Counted from the first letter of the stretch, positions 7,772-16,096 are shown. The stretch is 36,891 bases of DNA from CAZWDL01 sp964632995 (GCA_964632995.1 CAZWDL010000073.1:1-36891); one strand, 5' to 3'. Numbers and translations are program-made. The notes: generated by a model from the letters alone, not told the origin.

Positions 7772-8803
7772 TTGAAAATTCTCATCATCCGTTTTTCTTC
7801 CATCGGTGATATCGTGCTGACCAGCCCGGTGCTGCGCTGTTTAAAACAGCAGCTGAACGCCGAAGTGCATTATCTCAGCAAGCAGGCTTTCAGGCAGATC
7901 CTGGAGCCGAATCCCTATATAGATAAGGTGTACACCATTGAAAAGAGGGTAGGAGAGGTGATGCCGCAGCTGCGGCGGGAAAACTATGATGTCCTTATCG
8001 ATCTGCATAAAAACCTGCGAAGCCTGCAGGTGAAAGCCGGCTTATGGCGCGTGAAAAGTTATGCTTTTGATAAGCTCAACCTGCAGAAATGGCTGATGGT
8101 TAATTTCAAAATCAACCGCTTGCCCGATCGTCATATTGTCGATCGTTATCTTGGCGCCGCCGAACCCCTGGGCATCGTCAACGACGGGCAGGGACTTGAT
8201 TACTTTACCCCCCCGGAGGAAGAAGTGGACATCGATCGCTTCTTTCGCGAGAACCTGCCTTCCCATTTCAGAGCGGAAGAAAAAAAATCTCCCGGCTCCA
8301 ACTATATCGCTTTTGCTATCGGGGCGGCCCACGCCACCAAACGCCTGCCGCGAGAAAAACTGATCGCCTTGTGTGGGGCAATCCCCCTGCCCGTGGTACT
8401 GCTTGGCGGCCCTGCTGATGCGGAGGAGGGAGAAGCCGTTGCAGATGCCGCGGGCCGGCACGTCATCAACGCCTGCGGCCGGCTTAGCCTGCACCAGTCC
8501 GCATCTCTCGTACGCCAGGCCAGGCAGGTGATCACCCATGACACCGGCCTGATGCATATTGCCGCCGCTTTCCGCAAGGATATCGTCTCTGTGTGGGGAA
8601 ATACCATTCCTGAATTCGGTATGTATCCCTACTATCCTCAAGGACTGCACCGTAATCAAACCGTGGAAGTGCAGGGCTTGCCCTGCCGGCCTTGTTCAAA
8701 AATCGGGTATCAACAGTGTCCTAAAGGACATTTCCGGTGTATGCGGGATATTCCGGAGGCATCTGTTTTGCAGGCCTTGAAAATAGAAAACTTCCATTCC
8801 TGA
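7772..8803 (+). CDS. glycosyltransferase family 9 (heptosyltransferase-like)
   Basis: 343 aa, the usual length. GT9 enzymes add ADP-heptose or a similar sugar to the LPS core at the inner face of the cytoplasmic membrane. The first domain opens with KILIIRFSSIGDIVLTSPV, the classic N-terminal Rossmann start with the SSIGD loop. The second carries GAAHATKRLP (about 187-196) and the HDTGLMHIAAA nucleotide-sugar motif (about 255-265). The C-terminus has a cysteine-rich stretch (GLPCRPCSKI, QQCPKGHFRCM) seen in this subfamily. The start codon is TTG at 7772, chosen because translation then begins exactly at the conserved KILIIRF strand. The precise sugar and acceptor cannot be told. Confidence 0.92.
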   Translation: MKILIIRFSSIGDIVLTSPVLRCLKQQLNAEVHYLSKQAFRQILEPNPYIDKVYTIEKRVGEVMPQLRRENYDVLIDLHKNLRSLQVKAGLWRVKSYAFDKLNLQKWLMVNFKINRLPDRHIVDRYLGAAEPLGIVNDGQGLDYFTPPEEEVDIDRFFRENLPSHFRAEEKKSPGSNYIAFAIGAAHATKRLPREKLIALCGAIPLPVVLLGGPADAEEGEAVADAAGRHVINACGRLSLHQSASLVRQARQVITHDTGLMHIAAAFRKDIVSVWGNTIPEFGMYPYYPQGLHRNQTVEVQGLPCRPCSKIGYQQCPKGHFRCMRDIPEASVLQALKIENFHS

Positions 8804-8870
8804 GCATTGGAAAGCATCACACTCTAAAAATGCTGGAGTCACTGGTGAAAAAAAACGCCGATTTTCTGGA

Positions 8871-8920
8871 AGATGTCCCAAGATGTCCCAACATGTCCCA
8901 AGATGTCCCAACATGTCCCA
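8871..8920 (+). repeat. 10-bp tandem repeat, five units
   Basis: Five contiguous units of A-G/C-ATGTCCCA: AGATGTCCCA twice, then ACATGTCCCA, AGATGTCCCA, ACATGTCCCA. The only variable base is the second one (G or C). There are no spacers, so this is not a CRISPR array. It lies about 70 nt after the glycosyltransferase stop. Confidence 0.95.
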
Positions 8921-9045
8921 CCCTTATATCTTATATTTGTTAATGATAGCAGTAAAGCAGGGAGTCTGCGGCATAGGCTGAGACTCTTTGAGAAAACCGG
9001 CTCCCGGCGCACCAAAGCCGGGGCCGGCTCTTCATCCATGTTTTG

Positions 9046-9110
9046 GCTGCCGTTTTACAGGCGGCTTTCATCCGTAACTTCTCGCTTGAAAGCCGCCCGT
9101 AAAATGCAGC
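9046..9110 (+). repeat. large imperfect hairpin
   Basis: The left arm (9046-9070) and right arm (9087-9110), each about 25 nt, pair over nearly their full length. They contain GGCGGCTTTCA against TGAAAGCCGCC with only two or three mismatches or gaps, around a 16-nt loop. No T-run follows, so it is not a standard terminator. It may be a small palindromic repeat or part of a non-coding RNA. Confidence 0.8.
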
Positions 9111-9453
9111 AGCTATAAAGGCTGATAAAGAAGTAGGGAAAACTCGTAGTTGGGTATTTTTGGGGTGCCGGGGATGATTAGAAGTGAAAATCGATGCACC
9201 CGTGATCTCCACTCGCTGTTCAGTGACCGGCAGATCGCAAAAAACATCTTTCGCAGGCTAATCATCCCTCCCCCTTTTCCCGAAGCTTTCTCACAGCGCC
9301 GGTGGAATATATTTTCACCAGCACCGAGGCGCGGCCGGTAAGCAATGCGAAAGTTTTGTAAGAAAGACGCTGCTGATTTGTACTTCCAGGTAAGAAGGAC
9401 AGCCCCGCTGTTTCCTGAGCGGGCTCGCCGCTTCCGGTCTTTGAAACCGACTT

Positions 9454-9486
9454 GTTGCAGACTACCATGCACGTGTGGTCTGCAAC
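9454..9486 (+). repeat. 12-bp hairpin
   Basis: GTTGCAGACTAC (9454-9465) pairs with GTGGTCTGCAAC (9475-9486) with one mismatch, around a 9-nt loop. No T-run follows. It lies about 200 nt before the PorP/SprF gene. Confidence 0.7.
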
Positions 9487-9681
9487 GGGATTGCTAATTT
9501 CCGGATCCCTCTTAAAAACGCATCCTCTTCCAATTGCTCCCACTCGAACCTTTACGGCTTCAACCCTTCTTTTGATTTTTCCGAATTGTTGCAGAAAAAG
9601 CCTATATTTCGGATTCATTCGACAACCATGCGAAAGGGGGAAGCTTTGCTCCCCACCCTAAGACTATACAAAAGCGCGTTT

Positions 9682-10728
9682 ATGAAAAAAAGCACCCTTT
9701 TACTCTTTTTCCTTACAGCAATCACCCTCGGCACCCTGACGGCACAAGATATTCACTTCACCTTATACAATATGTCGCCTCTGACCCTTAACCCGGCCCA
9801 GACCGGCGCCTTTTACGGTACGGCGCGGGTAGGAGGGATCTATCGCGATCAGTGGCGTACCATATCCAACTTCGAAGGCTATCGCACTCCTTCCTTTTAC
9901 GTAGATGCTCCGATCATCCGCGGATTTGGTGACAACGACTGGGTGGGTGTCGGAGGTATGCTGGTCAGTGACCGGGCCGGGGTCGGTAATCTGCGCACCA
10001 ATCAGTCTATGTTGTCGGCGGCCTATCACCTTGGCCTGGGCAAACAAGGCAATAGCGTGTTGACGCTGGGCCTGCAGGGCGGAAGTATCACCCGCCGTAT
10101 CGACCTCAATTCTACAGAGCTGGTATTTGAGGACGAGATCGATGAAAGCTTCGGCGGGGGCGGCCTCACGGCAGGGGAGAGCCAGGACCGGCAGGGCAAC
10201 GGAAAGAAATCCTTCATCGACTTCGGCGCCGGGCTTATGCTGCGCTCCAAAATCAATGACCAGAGCAGCCTGGAACTTGGCGCCGCCGTCGGGCACGCCC
10301 TGACACCGGAGTACGGTATTCTCAGCGACAGCCTGGGAAGAAAACCGGAACGGCCGATGACCACTACCGCTCATGGTCGCTTTCAGTACGACATCACCGA
10401 CAAATGGCGCTTTTCCCCTACTTTCCTTTTTCAAACAACCGAAGGCACCAGTGAGGCTATGGTACAGCTATGGGGAGGGTACCTGATCAAACCCGGAAAA
10501 AATATCCGCCTCAACTTCGGCACCGGTTACCGCTTCGGCGACGCTGTACCGCTGATGGTGGGCATTGATGTGGATGACCTGCGCGTCGCGCTGGCCTACG
10601 ATATCAACACCTCTTCCCTGTCCAGCACCACCAATTCGGTGGGCGGCTTCGAAATCGCAGCCTCCTATATTTTCAAGATCTTTAAAGAACCCGAGGTAGA
10701 CCCAGCTATTCTTTGCCCGGAGTTTTAA
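9682..10728 (+). CDS. PorP/SprF family type IX secretion outer-membrane protein
   Basis: 348 aa from the ATG at 9682, which gives a clean signal peptide (KKSTLLLFFLTAITLG, cleavage after LTA-Q). The mature start, QDIHFTLYNMSPLTLNPAQ, is the hallmark of the PorP/SprF family. GTARVGGIYRDQWRTIS follows, then alternating strands to the end, as expected for an outer-membrane beta-barrel. Family members work in type IX secretion or in anchoring of secreted adhesins, often beside OmpA/PorE-like proteins, and one such gene starts 75 nt downstream. Codons before 9682 read through a non-coding leader and are not included. No adhesin or large CTD protein is seen nearby, so its partner is unknown. Confidence 0.93.
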   Translation: MKKSTLLLFFLTAITLGTLTAQDIHFTLYNMSPLTLNPAQTGAFYGTARVGGIYRDQWRTISNFEGYRTPSFYVDAPIIRGFGDNDWVGVGGMLVSDRAGVGNLRTNQSMLSAAYHLGLGKQGNSVLTLGLQGGSITRRIDLNSTELVFEDEIDESFGGGGLTAGESQDRQGNGKKSFIDFGAGLMLRSKINDQSSLELGAAVGHALTPEYGILSDSLGRKPERPMTTTAHGRFQYDITDKWRFSPTFLFQTTEGTSEAMVQLWGGYLIKPGKNIRLNFGTGYRFGDAVPLMVGIDVDDLRVALAYDINTSSLSSTTNSVGGFEIAASYIFKIFKEPEVDPAILCPEF

Positions 10729-10803
10729 CATTTTATTAAAACTATTCCGGTGCCTGAATTGCGTTACTCAATAAAGTTTACCAGGGAGAAAACGAAGATA
10801 ACC

Positions 10804-13323
10804 ATGAGATATATCCTATTGTGCATCCTCATCAGCGGCCTGAGTTCCCAAGCCTGGGCTCAGCCTATTAAAAAAGCCAGATACGAAACAATGGTTAAGG
10901 TGGCTCAGGAACGCCTGGAGCTGAAAGATTACTACAACGCGCTGGAGTGGTATGAGAAAGCTTACGAAGAACGCAATGACGAAAGCCTGATTCCCATCAT
11001 CGCCGATCTGCACTATAAGCTGCGCGACTATATCCGCGCGGAACGATGGTACGCCCGGCTGTTTCGTCGCGATGATGAAAACCAGTATGCCGATTTGCGT
11101 TTTCGCTACGGCCGCATCCTCAAAATGAACGAAAAGTATCAGGAGGCCATCCCCGAATTGCAGCAATTTATCAATCATACGAATGATCCCAAACTAAAAG
11201 CACTCGCTGAAAATGAACTGACCGGCGCTGAAATGGCCATCGAAATGCCCAATACGACTAAAGGCGCTACGGTGGAAATGGCCGACCGCGATATCAATTC
11301 GCCTTTCTCTGAGTACTCGGCCGTGCTCAATCGCGCTGGCAGCGTCATGTATTATTCCAGCTTTGGCGATACCAGGGATGTCATCATTTTTGACGAAGTA
11401 AAGGAAGAATATTTTGCCCGCATTTTTACCACGACGAAGGGAGAACGGGGATGGGAAGAACCCGTGGCGTTGAGCGACGAAATCAACCGCCCCGGTTTTC
11501 ACGTCGGCAATGTGGCCCTTTCCCCCGATGGGAATACCATGTACTTCACCCGTGCTACGCTCAGCGGTAATATTGTTGACGACAGCGATATTTATTACAG
11601 CGTTGGGGGTGACTACAACTGGGGACCCGCCCGGGAGGTGGAGGGCGTCAATGGAGATTACATCGCCAAGCAACCTACACCGGGTGAACTCTACGGAAGA
11701 GCAGTGCTTTTCTTCGTCTCGGATATGCCAGGCGGCTACGGTGGTTTTGATATCTATTATGCCACCCGGGAAGGGGAGGGCAGCTACGGCGATCCTGTCA
11801 ACCTCGGTCCGCAAATCAATACCGCAGCCGATGAAGAAACCCCCCATTACCGCGACGGCACCCTCTACTTCAGCTCCACCGGCCACCCCGGAATCGGCGG
11901 CTTTGATATTTTCTACAGCACCTGGGACGGCGAGCGCTGGAGCGATCCCGCCAATATGGGGAAAGCCTATAATACCGGTGTTGACGATCGCTACTTCAGC
12001 CTCGACGCCGAGGGCTCCAACGGTGTGTTGACCTCCAATCGACCCGGCGGACGCTCGGTGCACGGGCGAACTTGCTGCGATGATATCTACACGGTATCCA
12101 TCGCCCAGATTTATGCCGACCTCGTAGTGGGCCTGTTCAACGATGAACGGCAGGTGCTCAAAGGCGGAACCGTTTCCATTGTCCCAATGCAGAATAATAC
12201 GCCCGGCCCGGTCGACAAACAAACTCAGGAAACCGGAAACCGCTTCGACTTCGATCTCGAACTCGAAATGCCTTATATGATCATCGCTGATCATCCGGAT
12301 TACTACGCGGATACCGCCGAACTGAACACCGCCGGCCTCACCGATTCCAAGACCTTCGAGCAGCGTTTCTATCTTAAACCCAAACCTAAGGCGCCGGCAG
12401 AACCGCGCTACGATACCCTGACCCTCGAGGAGCCTATCGTACTGGAAAACATCCTTTACGATTTCGATAGCGATCGCATTAAGGATGAAGCGGAAAGCGA
12501 TTTGGAGGTCGTGCTCGAACTGATGAACGAATATCCCGAAATGATCATCGAACTGCGCTCCCACACCGACTACCGCGGCGATGACGCCTACAATGAAAAT
12601 CTCTCGCAGCGCCGGGCCGAATCGGCTCGCCGCTGGCTTATTCGCAAGGGAATCCCCCGGGCGCGTATGGAGGCGAAAGGGTACGGCGAAACGGTGCCTT
12701 ATACGATTAAAGCTAAGGATGCCGCCAGGTATGCCTACCTGGAAGAAGGAGATGTGCTGACACCCGGCTTTATCGACAGCCTGAATAACGAAGCCCAGGA
12801 GGAAGTTGGCCACGCTTTTAACCGGCGCACCGAATTTCAGATCATCGAGGGCCCTACTTCCATCATCATCGAGCGCAAGCGCCTGCGCCGCCAGGATTCT
12901 AACGAACAACCCGACCGGCAGCAGCTGCCGCAAAGCAGCAACGATACCCTGCGCATCCACAAATTGTCCTCCCTCCATGGGAAAGGAGTGACCAAGGATG
13001 TCCCGATCATGCAATTCGAAGAGAGAATGGTCGACTTCGGTACCGTCAAACGCGGAGAAAAACGCGAACATATCTACCAATTCACGAACCGCGGCGATAC
13101 CGACCTGGTCATTTCCGTCATCTCCGCCTGCGATTGCACGACCACCGAGTACAGTACCGATCCGGTTAAACCCGGTGAAAAGGGACAGATCAAGGTCATC
13201 TTCGACAGTACCGAAAAAGAGGAGGCCGAGGTGATCGATGTCGATATCATCCTCGATAACGTCATGCCGGAAACAGAGGCCCCGATCATTGAGACGATTC
13301 AATACCAGTTCGATATTGAGTGA
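10804..13323 (+). CDS. TPR-PD40-OmpA protein with C-terminal DUF1573 domain
   Basis: 839 aa from the ATG at 10804; the signal peptide ends at about AWA-Q. Domains in order: TPR-like helices (about 20-150, ERLELKDYYNALEWYEKAY), PD40/WD40-like propeller blades (about 165-430, with ALSPDGNTMYFTRA and GGYGGFDIYYA), a beta domain (about 440-530), an OmpA peptidoglycan-binding domain (about 540-690, ILYDFDSDRI, LRSHTDYRGDDAYNENLSQRR and a terminal FNRRTEFQII), and a DUF1573 domain (about 735-839, MVDFGTVKRGEKREHIYQFT and ISACDCTTTEYS). The first four resemble PorE, which links the type IX secretion machinery to peptidoglycan. The DUF1573 tail is unusual. It is probably co-transcribed with the PorP/SprF gene. 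ATG 10804 is preferred over 10750 because it begins the signal peptide. Confidence 0.92.
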   Translation: MRYILLCILISGLSSQAWAQPIKKARYETMVKVAQERLELKDYYNALEWYEKAYEERNDESLIPIIADLHYKLRDYIRAERWYARLFRRDDENQYADLRFRYGRILKMNEKYQEAIPELQQFINHTNDPKLKALAENELTGAEMAIEMPNTTKGATVEMADRDINSPFSEYSAVLNRAGSVMYYSSFGDTRDVIIFDEVKEEYFARIFTTTKGERGWEEPVALSDEINRPGFHVGNVALSPDGNTMYFTRATLSGNIVDDSDIYYSVGGDYNWGPAREVEGVNGDYIAKQPTPGELYGRAVLFFVSDMPGGYGGFDIYYATREGEGSYGDPVNLGPQINTAADEETPHYRDGTLYFSSTGHPGIGGFDIFYSTWDGERWSDPANMGKAYNTGVDDRYFSLDAEGSNGVLTSNRPGGRSVHGRTCCDDIYTVSIAQIYADLVVGLFNDERQVLKGGTVSIVPMQNNTPGPVDKQTQETGNRFDFDLELEMPYMIIADHPDYYADTAELNTAGLTDSKTFEQRFYLKPKPKAPAEPRYDTLTLEEPIVLENILYDFDSDRIKDEAESDLEVVLELMNEYPEMIIELRSHTDYRGDDAYNENLSQRRAESARRWLIRKGIPRARMEAKGYGETVPYTIKAKDAARYAYLEEGDVLTPGFIDSLNNEAQEEVGHAFNRRTEFQIIEGPTSIIIERKRLRRQDSNEQPDRQQLPQSSNDTLRIHKLSSLHGKGVTKDVPIMQFEERMVDFGTVKRGEKREHIYQFTNRGDTDLVISVISACDCTTTEYSTDPVKPGEKGQIKVIFDSTEKEEAEVIDVDIILDNVMPETEAPIIETIQYQFDIE

Positions 13324-13361
13324 GCTGACCCAACAGTAACTGTCGGTAACGCCGGCCTCTT

Positions 13362-13392
13362 TTGGCGGTATATCTGCCTTTATCTATTTTTG
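13362..13392 (+). promoter_or_regulatory. Bacteroidota-type promoter of pnuC
   Basis: TTG at 13362-13364 and TATTTTTG at 13385-13392, separated by 20 nt, match the Bacteroidota -33 TTG / -7 TAnnTTTG consensus. Transcription would start close to 13400, just ahead of the pnuC ATG. This leaves little room for a riboswitch. Confidence 0.7.
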
Positions 13393-13420
13393 GCCGGCTT
13401 TCAGCTAAAATGTCTTATCA

Positions 13421-14038
13421 ATGAATTGGTGGGAAGATCTTGCCCAAGTAGCCCTTAACCTGCACTGGGCGGAAGTGGCCTCGGTGATTGCGGGGATCAT
13501 CTACGTGGTGCTGGCCGCGCGGGAGAACATCTGGTGCTGGCTGTTCGGCATCGTGGGGTCGGCACTCAGCATTTACCTGTTTTACATTTCCAAACTCTAC
13601 GCTGAATCAATACTCTACTTCTACTACGTAGGCGCCGGCATTTACGGCTGGTGGGCCTGGACGCATGCCCGGGACGCCGGCGAGACCCATCAGATGTCCA
13701 TCACTACCTGGCGCTGGCGGCAACACCTGTTTGCCATCATCATAGGGGTCGCTTTGTCCTTACTGCTGGCCTTCTTTCTGAAGCGGTATACCGACGCTCA
13801 GATGCCCCTCCTGGATGCGCACACCACTATCTTCAGCTTTATCGCCACTTACCTCGTTACCCGGAAGGTGCTGAGCAACTGGGTCTACTGGATCCTGATC
13901 GACGCTTTTTCGGTGGGGCTGTATGCCAGCCGGGAACTTTATCTTTACGCACTGTTGATGCTGGCCTATACGATCATCGCTGTGTGGGGGTACCGGCGCT
14001 GGTTGAGGGTGTACAGGTTGGAAAAGTTGGAAAGTTGA
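13421..14038 (+). CDS. pnuC: PnuC-family nicotinamide riboside transporter
   Basis: 205 aa with about seven membrane helices, typical of PnuC, which lets nicotinamide riboside enter by facilitated diffusion, driven by intracellular phosphorylation. Signature segments are visible: WCWLFGIVGSALSIYLF (about 39-55), LYAESILYFYYVGAGIYGWW (59-78), and NWVYWILIDAFSVGLY (about 152-167). Related PnuT proteins move thiamine, and the two are hard to tell apart from sequence alone. No NadR-like kinase or thiamine gene is next to it. It has its own promoter and is not obviously linked to the OmpA gene (97-nt gap). Confidence 0.9.
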   Translation: MNWWEDLAQVALNLHWAEVASVIAGIIYVVLAARENIWCWLFGIVGSALSIYLFYISKLYAESILYFYYVGAGIYGWWAWTHARDAGETHQMSITTWRWRQHLFAIIIGVALSLLLAFFLKRYTDAQMPLLDAHTTIFSFIATYLVTRKVLSNWVYWILIDAFSVGLYASRELYLYALLMLAYTIIAVWGYRRWLRVYRLEKLES

Positions 14039-14263
14039 TGAGAGGCATGGAGTACATCTCTGCCCGACTTGACAGTTAGCTGACTGAAATCACGGTATTG
14101 CCGCGAACCAGATAGTATCCGCATTGTTTTCCTAACAGTTGCAGAACGAAGGACAGATCGGAGTGTACTCAAATGTGAACAAGAAAGACCCAAGAGAGCA
14201 GCCCATTTTAAAATTATGGGTCGAGGCTTCCTGTAAGTTTTTGATTTTTAGCAAAATGCGCCT

Positions 14264-14286
14264 TTATTTAGAATTTATCTAAATAA
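14264..14286. promoter_or_regulatory. 9-5-9 inverted repeat, candidate operator of nqr
   Basis: TTATTTAGA (14264-14272) and TCTAAATAA (14278-14286) are perfect inverted copies around ATTTA. The symmetry and length suit a dimeric repressor; Fur- and DtxR-type metal regulators bind A+T-rich sites of this kind. A TTG at 14241-14243 lies 21 nt before TATTTAGA, so the repeat could overlap the -7 region of a second, upstream promoter. The regulator is a guess. Confidence 0.5.
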
Positions 14287-14317
14287 TATGGCTCTCCGAA
14301 CATTGAAGAAAGCTAGA

Positions 14318-14348
14318 TTATTTTTTACTAAAAAGCTTTCTATATTTG
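14318..14348 (+). promoter_or_regulatory. promoter of the nqr operon
   Basis: TATATTTG (14341-14348) matches the -7 box TAnnTTTG exactly. TTA at 14318-14320 stands in for the -33 TTG with 20-nt spacing. The start of transcription would be about 14355, leaving a leader of about 65 nt before the nqrA ATG at 14420. Its position supports that start codon. Confidence 0.65.
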
Positions 14349-14419
14349 CGGTGATTTTTAGAACCGTGTTTTCCCGTAGCCACACAAAACCGGCAGGGAT
14401 AAGACAAGCAAAATTTGGG

Positions 14420-16063
14420 ATGAGAAACGGATTAACCAAAGTTACGCTACTGCTGCTCTTATTGGGGAGTTCCAATTTGGCGCATGCCCAGAATGGATCA
14501 AGCAGTTCCAATTATCTGATCTATATACTGCTCGCTCTGGCAGTCCTTGTTTTCTTTGCCCTCGTTGTTCAGGTTTCGGATAACTTACTGAATATCGAAG
14601 CCAAACAAATCGGCGCTGAGAAGCCAGGCGGCAGCTTTTCACTCTTTCCGGACTGGAGTGAGTTGATTCCCTCCAATCTTCCGGAATATGTCAATGGCCA
14701 GCTGCCTGTGTTTGCTTTGAAAAAAGGGTATAATATTTCACTTGAGGGTGAAGCTTCCTCTGAAAAAGTGGAGGAGGCGCGGGCGAAGACTTACGCTGTA
14801 CAGCCGCCTAACTTCGTCGGACTAAAGCCCATTCCCAAGCTGTTGGTAGAAGAAGGAGATGAAGTTAAAGCTGGTGATCCTCTTTTTTTCGATAAGAATA
14901 TGCCCGATGTGAAGTTCTGCGCTCCGGTAAGCGGGGAGGTGATCGCCATCAATCGCGGCGCTAAGCGGGCCATAACGGAAGTTGTCATTCTGGCCGATAA
15001 AACGCAAAAGTTTCGCGAGTACGAATCCTTCGATCTGGAAAAAAGCAGTCGCCAGGAATTGGTGAGCTACCTGCTCGAATCCGGCGTATGGCCGATGATC
15101 CGGCAGCGTCCCTTCAACGTAGTTCCCGACCCGGAAGAAGCTCCCCGCGATATATTCATCACGACCTTCGATACGGCGCCGCTGGCGCCCGACCTGAATT
15201 TAATCGTGGAAGGCCGGGGCGAGGATTTCCAAAAAGGGCTCGATGTACTGAATAAACTGACGGAAGGGGCCGTACACCTCAGCCTGGATGCCCGTAAGGA
15301 TGAAGCGCCCTCAGCAATATTCACGGAGGCCGGAAATGTGAAGAAATACTGGTTTAAGGGGAAACACCCGGCCGGTAATGTCAGTGTTCAGATTCACCAC
15401 ATCAAGCCCATCGGACCTGGCGATAAAATCTGGGTGCTGGGTGTGCAGGAAGTCATTACATTGGGTGCGTTATTTCAACAGGGGAAGTTCGTTACCGAGC
15501 GTGTCGTCGCCCTCACCGGGTCGGAGCTGAAAGAACCGAAGTACGTGCGCACACACCTGGGCGCCAACCTCAGTGATTTGTTGCAGGACAATCTGGCCAA
15601 CGATCATGTCCGCATTATTTCCGGCGACGTGCTTTCCGGTGATGCTAAAAAAGAGGATAGCTTCCTCAATTTCTTCGATGATCAGGTAACGGTGATTGAG
15701 GAAGGAGACGATTTTGAGATGTTCGGTTGGTTAATTCCGTCGTCATTGCGACCTACCATTTCTCGAACTTTTCCGAATTTTCTCCTGCCCGGCGATATCA
15801 AGTTCAAGGTTGATACCAACACGCACGGTGAAAAACGTGCCTTTGTCGTCACCCACGATTATGAGAAAGTGCTGCCGATGGATATTCACACCCAGCAGCT
15901 GATGAAAGCGATTCTCATCAATGACTTTGAACAAATGGAGGGCCTCGGTATTCAAGAACTCAGTGAAGAGGACGTTGCGATCTGCGAATTTGTTTGTACC
16001 TCCAAACAGCCGCTGCAGCAAATTCTGCGGCAAGGGCTGGATACGATGCGCGAACAAGGATAA
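14420..16063 (+). CDS. nqrA: Na+-NQR subunit A with N-terminal signal peptide and membrane anchor
   Basis: 547 aa; ordinary NqrA has about 450. NqrA is a cytoplasmic, peripheral subunit of the Na+-pumping NADH:quinone reductase. The canonical domain begins near residue 97 (FALKKGYNISLEGEA, against the usual IKIKKGLDL start). It continues with FVGLKPIPKLLVEEGDEVKA, PLFFDKNMPDVKF and APVSGEVIAINRGAKR, then the C-terminal part (ALTGSELKEPKYVRTHLGA). Ahead of it lie a signal peptide (1-22, LAHA-Q end), a short G/S/N-rich stretch, one membrane helix (about 31-52) and a linker. With the signal cleaved, the helix would place the NqrA domain in the cytoplasm, the correct side. The ATG at 14420 is chosen because it starts the signal peptide and lies downstream of the promoter. 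First gene of nqrABCDEF. Confidence 0.93.
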   Translation: MRNGLTKVTLLLLLLGSSNLAHAQNGSSSSNYLIYILLALAVLVFFALVVQVSDNLLNIEAKQIGAEKPGGSFSLFPDWSELIPSNLPEYVNGQLPVFALKKGYNISLEGEASSEKVEEARAKTYAVQPPNFVGLKPIPKLLVEEGDEVKAGDPLFFDKNMPDVKFCAPVSGEVIAINRGAKRAITEVVILADKTQKFREYESFDLEKSSRQELVSYLLESGVWPMIRQRPFNVVPDPEEAPRDIFITTFDTAPLAPDLNLIVEGRGEDFQKGLDVLNKLTEGAVHLSLDARKDEAPSAIFTEAGNVKKYWFKGKHPAGNVSVQIHHIKPIGPGDKIWVLGVQEVITLGALFQQGKFVTERVVALTGSELKEPKYVRTHLGANLSDLLQDNLANDHVRIISGDVLSGDAKKEDSFLNFFDDQVTVIEEGDDFEMFGWLIPSSLRPTISRTFPNFLLPGDIKFKVDTNTHGEKRAFVVTHDYEKVLPMDIHTQQLMKAILINDFEQMEGLGIQELSEEDVAICEFVCTSKQPLQQILRQGLDTMREQG

Positions 16064-16096
16064 TTCAACTTAAACGACAAAAGAAACTCGCTATAA

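Larger units (their letters stand above)
8804..9681. other. long non-coding stretch (878 nt) with repeats and hairpins
   Basis: No reading frame on either strand here looks like a protein. Frames are short, overlap on both strands and lack family features. The stretch holds a 10-bp tandem repeat (8871-8920), a large hairpin (9046-9110), a 12-bp hairpin (9454-9486) and a weak promoter-like TATATTTC at 9603-9610 ahead of the PorP/SprF gene. It may contain degraded genes or a non-coding transcript; I cannot decide. Confidence 0.6.
14039..14419 (+). other. regulatory leader region upstream of nqrA
   Basis: 381 nt without a gene. It holds a CCCAT/ATGGG hairpin near 14202-14220, a perfect 9-5-9 inverted repeat at 14264-14286 and a promoter at 14318-14348. 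A reading frame from ATG 14288 is in phase with nqrA, but it spans the promoter and encodes no recognisable sequence before residue 45, so I treat it as untranslated. Confidence 0.6.

Noticed and set aside
8871..8920. CRISPR array
   Set aside because: The units are 10 bp and contiguous, with no spacers and no cas genes nearby.
9113..9618. Overlapping minus-strand frames of about 119 codons in the 8804-9681 gap
   Set aside because: Neither has protein-like composition, a signal, or any recognisable motif; they overlap each other and cross the hairpins.
11194..13302. 702-codon open frame on the minus strand opposite the OmpA-DUF1573 gene
   Set aside because: It mirrors a clear multi-domain gene on the plus strand, and its translation has no domain, signal or motif. 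It arises from codon bias.
13324..13420. Riboswitch before pnuC
   Set aside because: The promoter -7 box ends at 13392, so the leader is only about 20 nt, too short for a known thiamine or NAD+ riboswitch.
14288..14419. Upstream ATG of nqrA at 14288
   Set aside because: It would place the TATATTTG promoter inside the coding region and precede the signal peptide by 44 non-conserved residues. ATG 14420 fits better.
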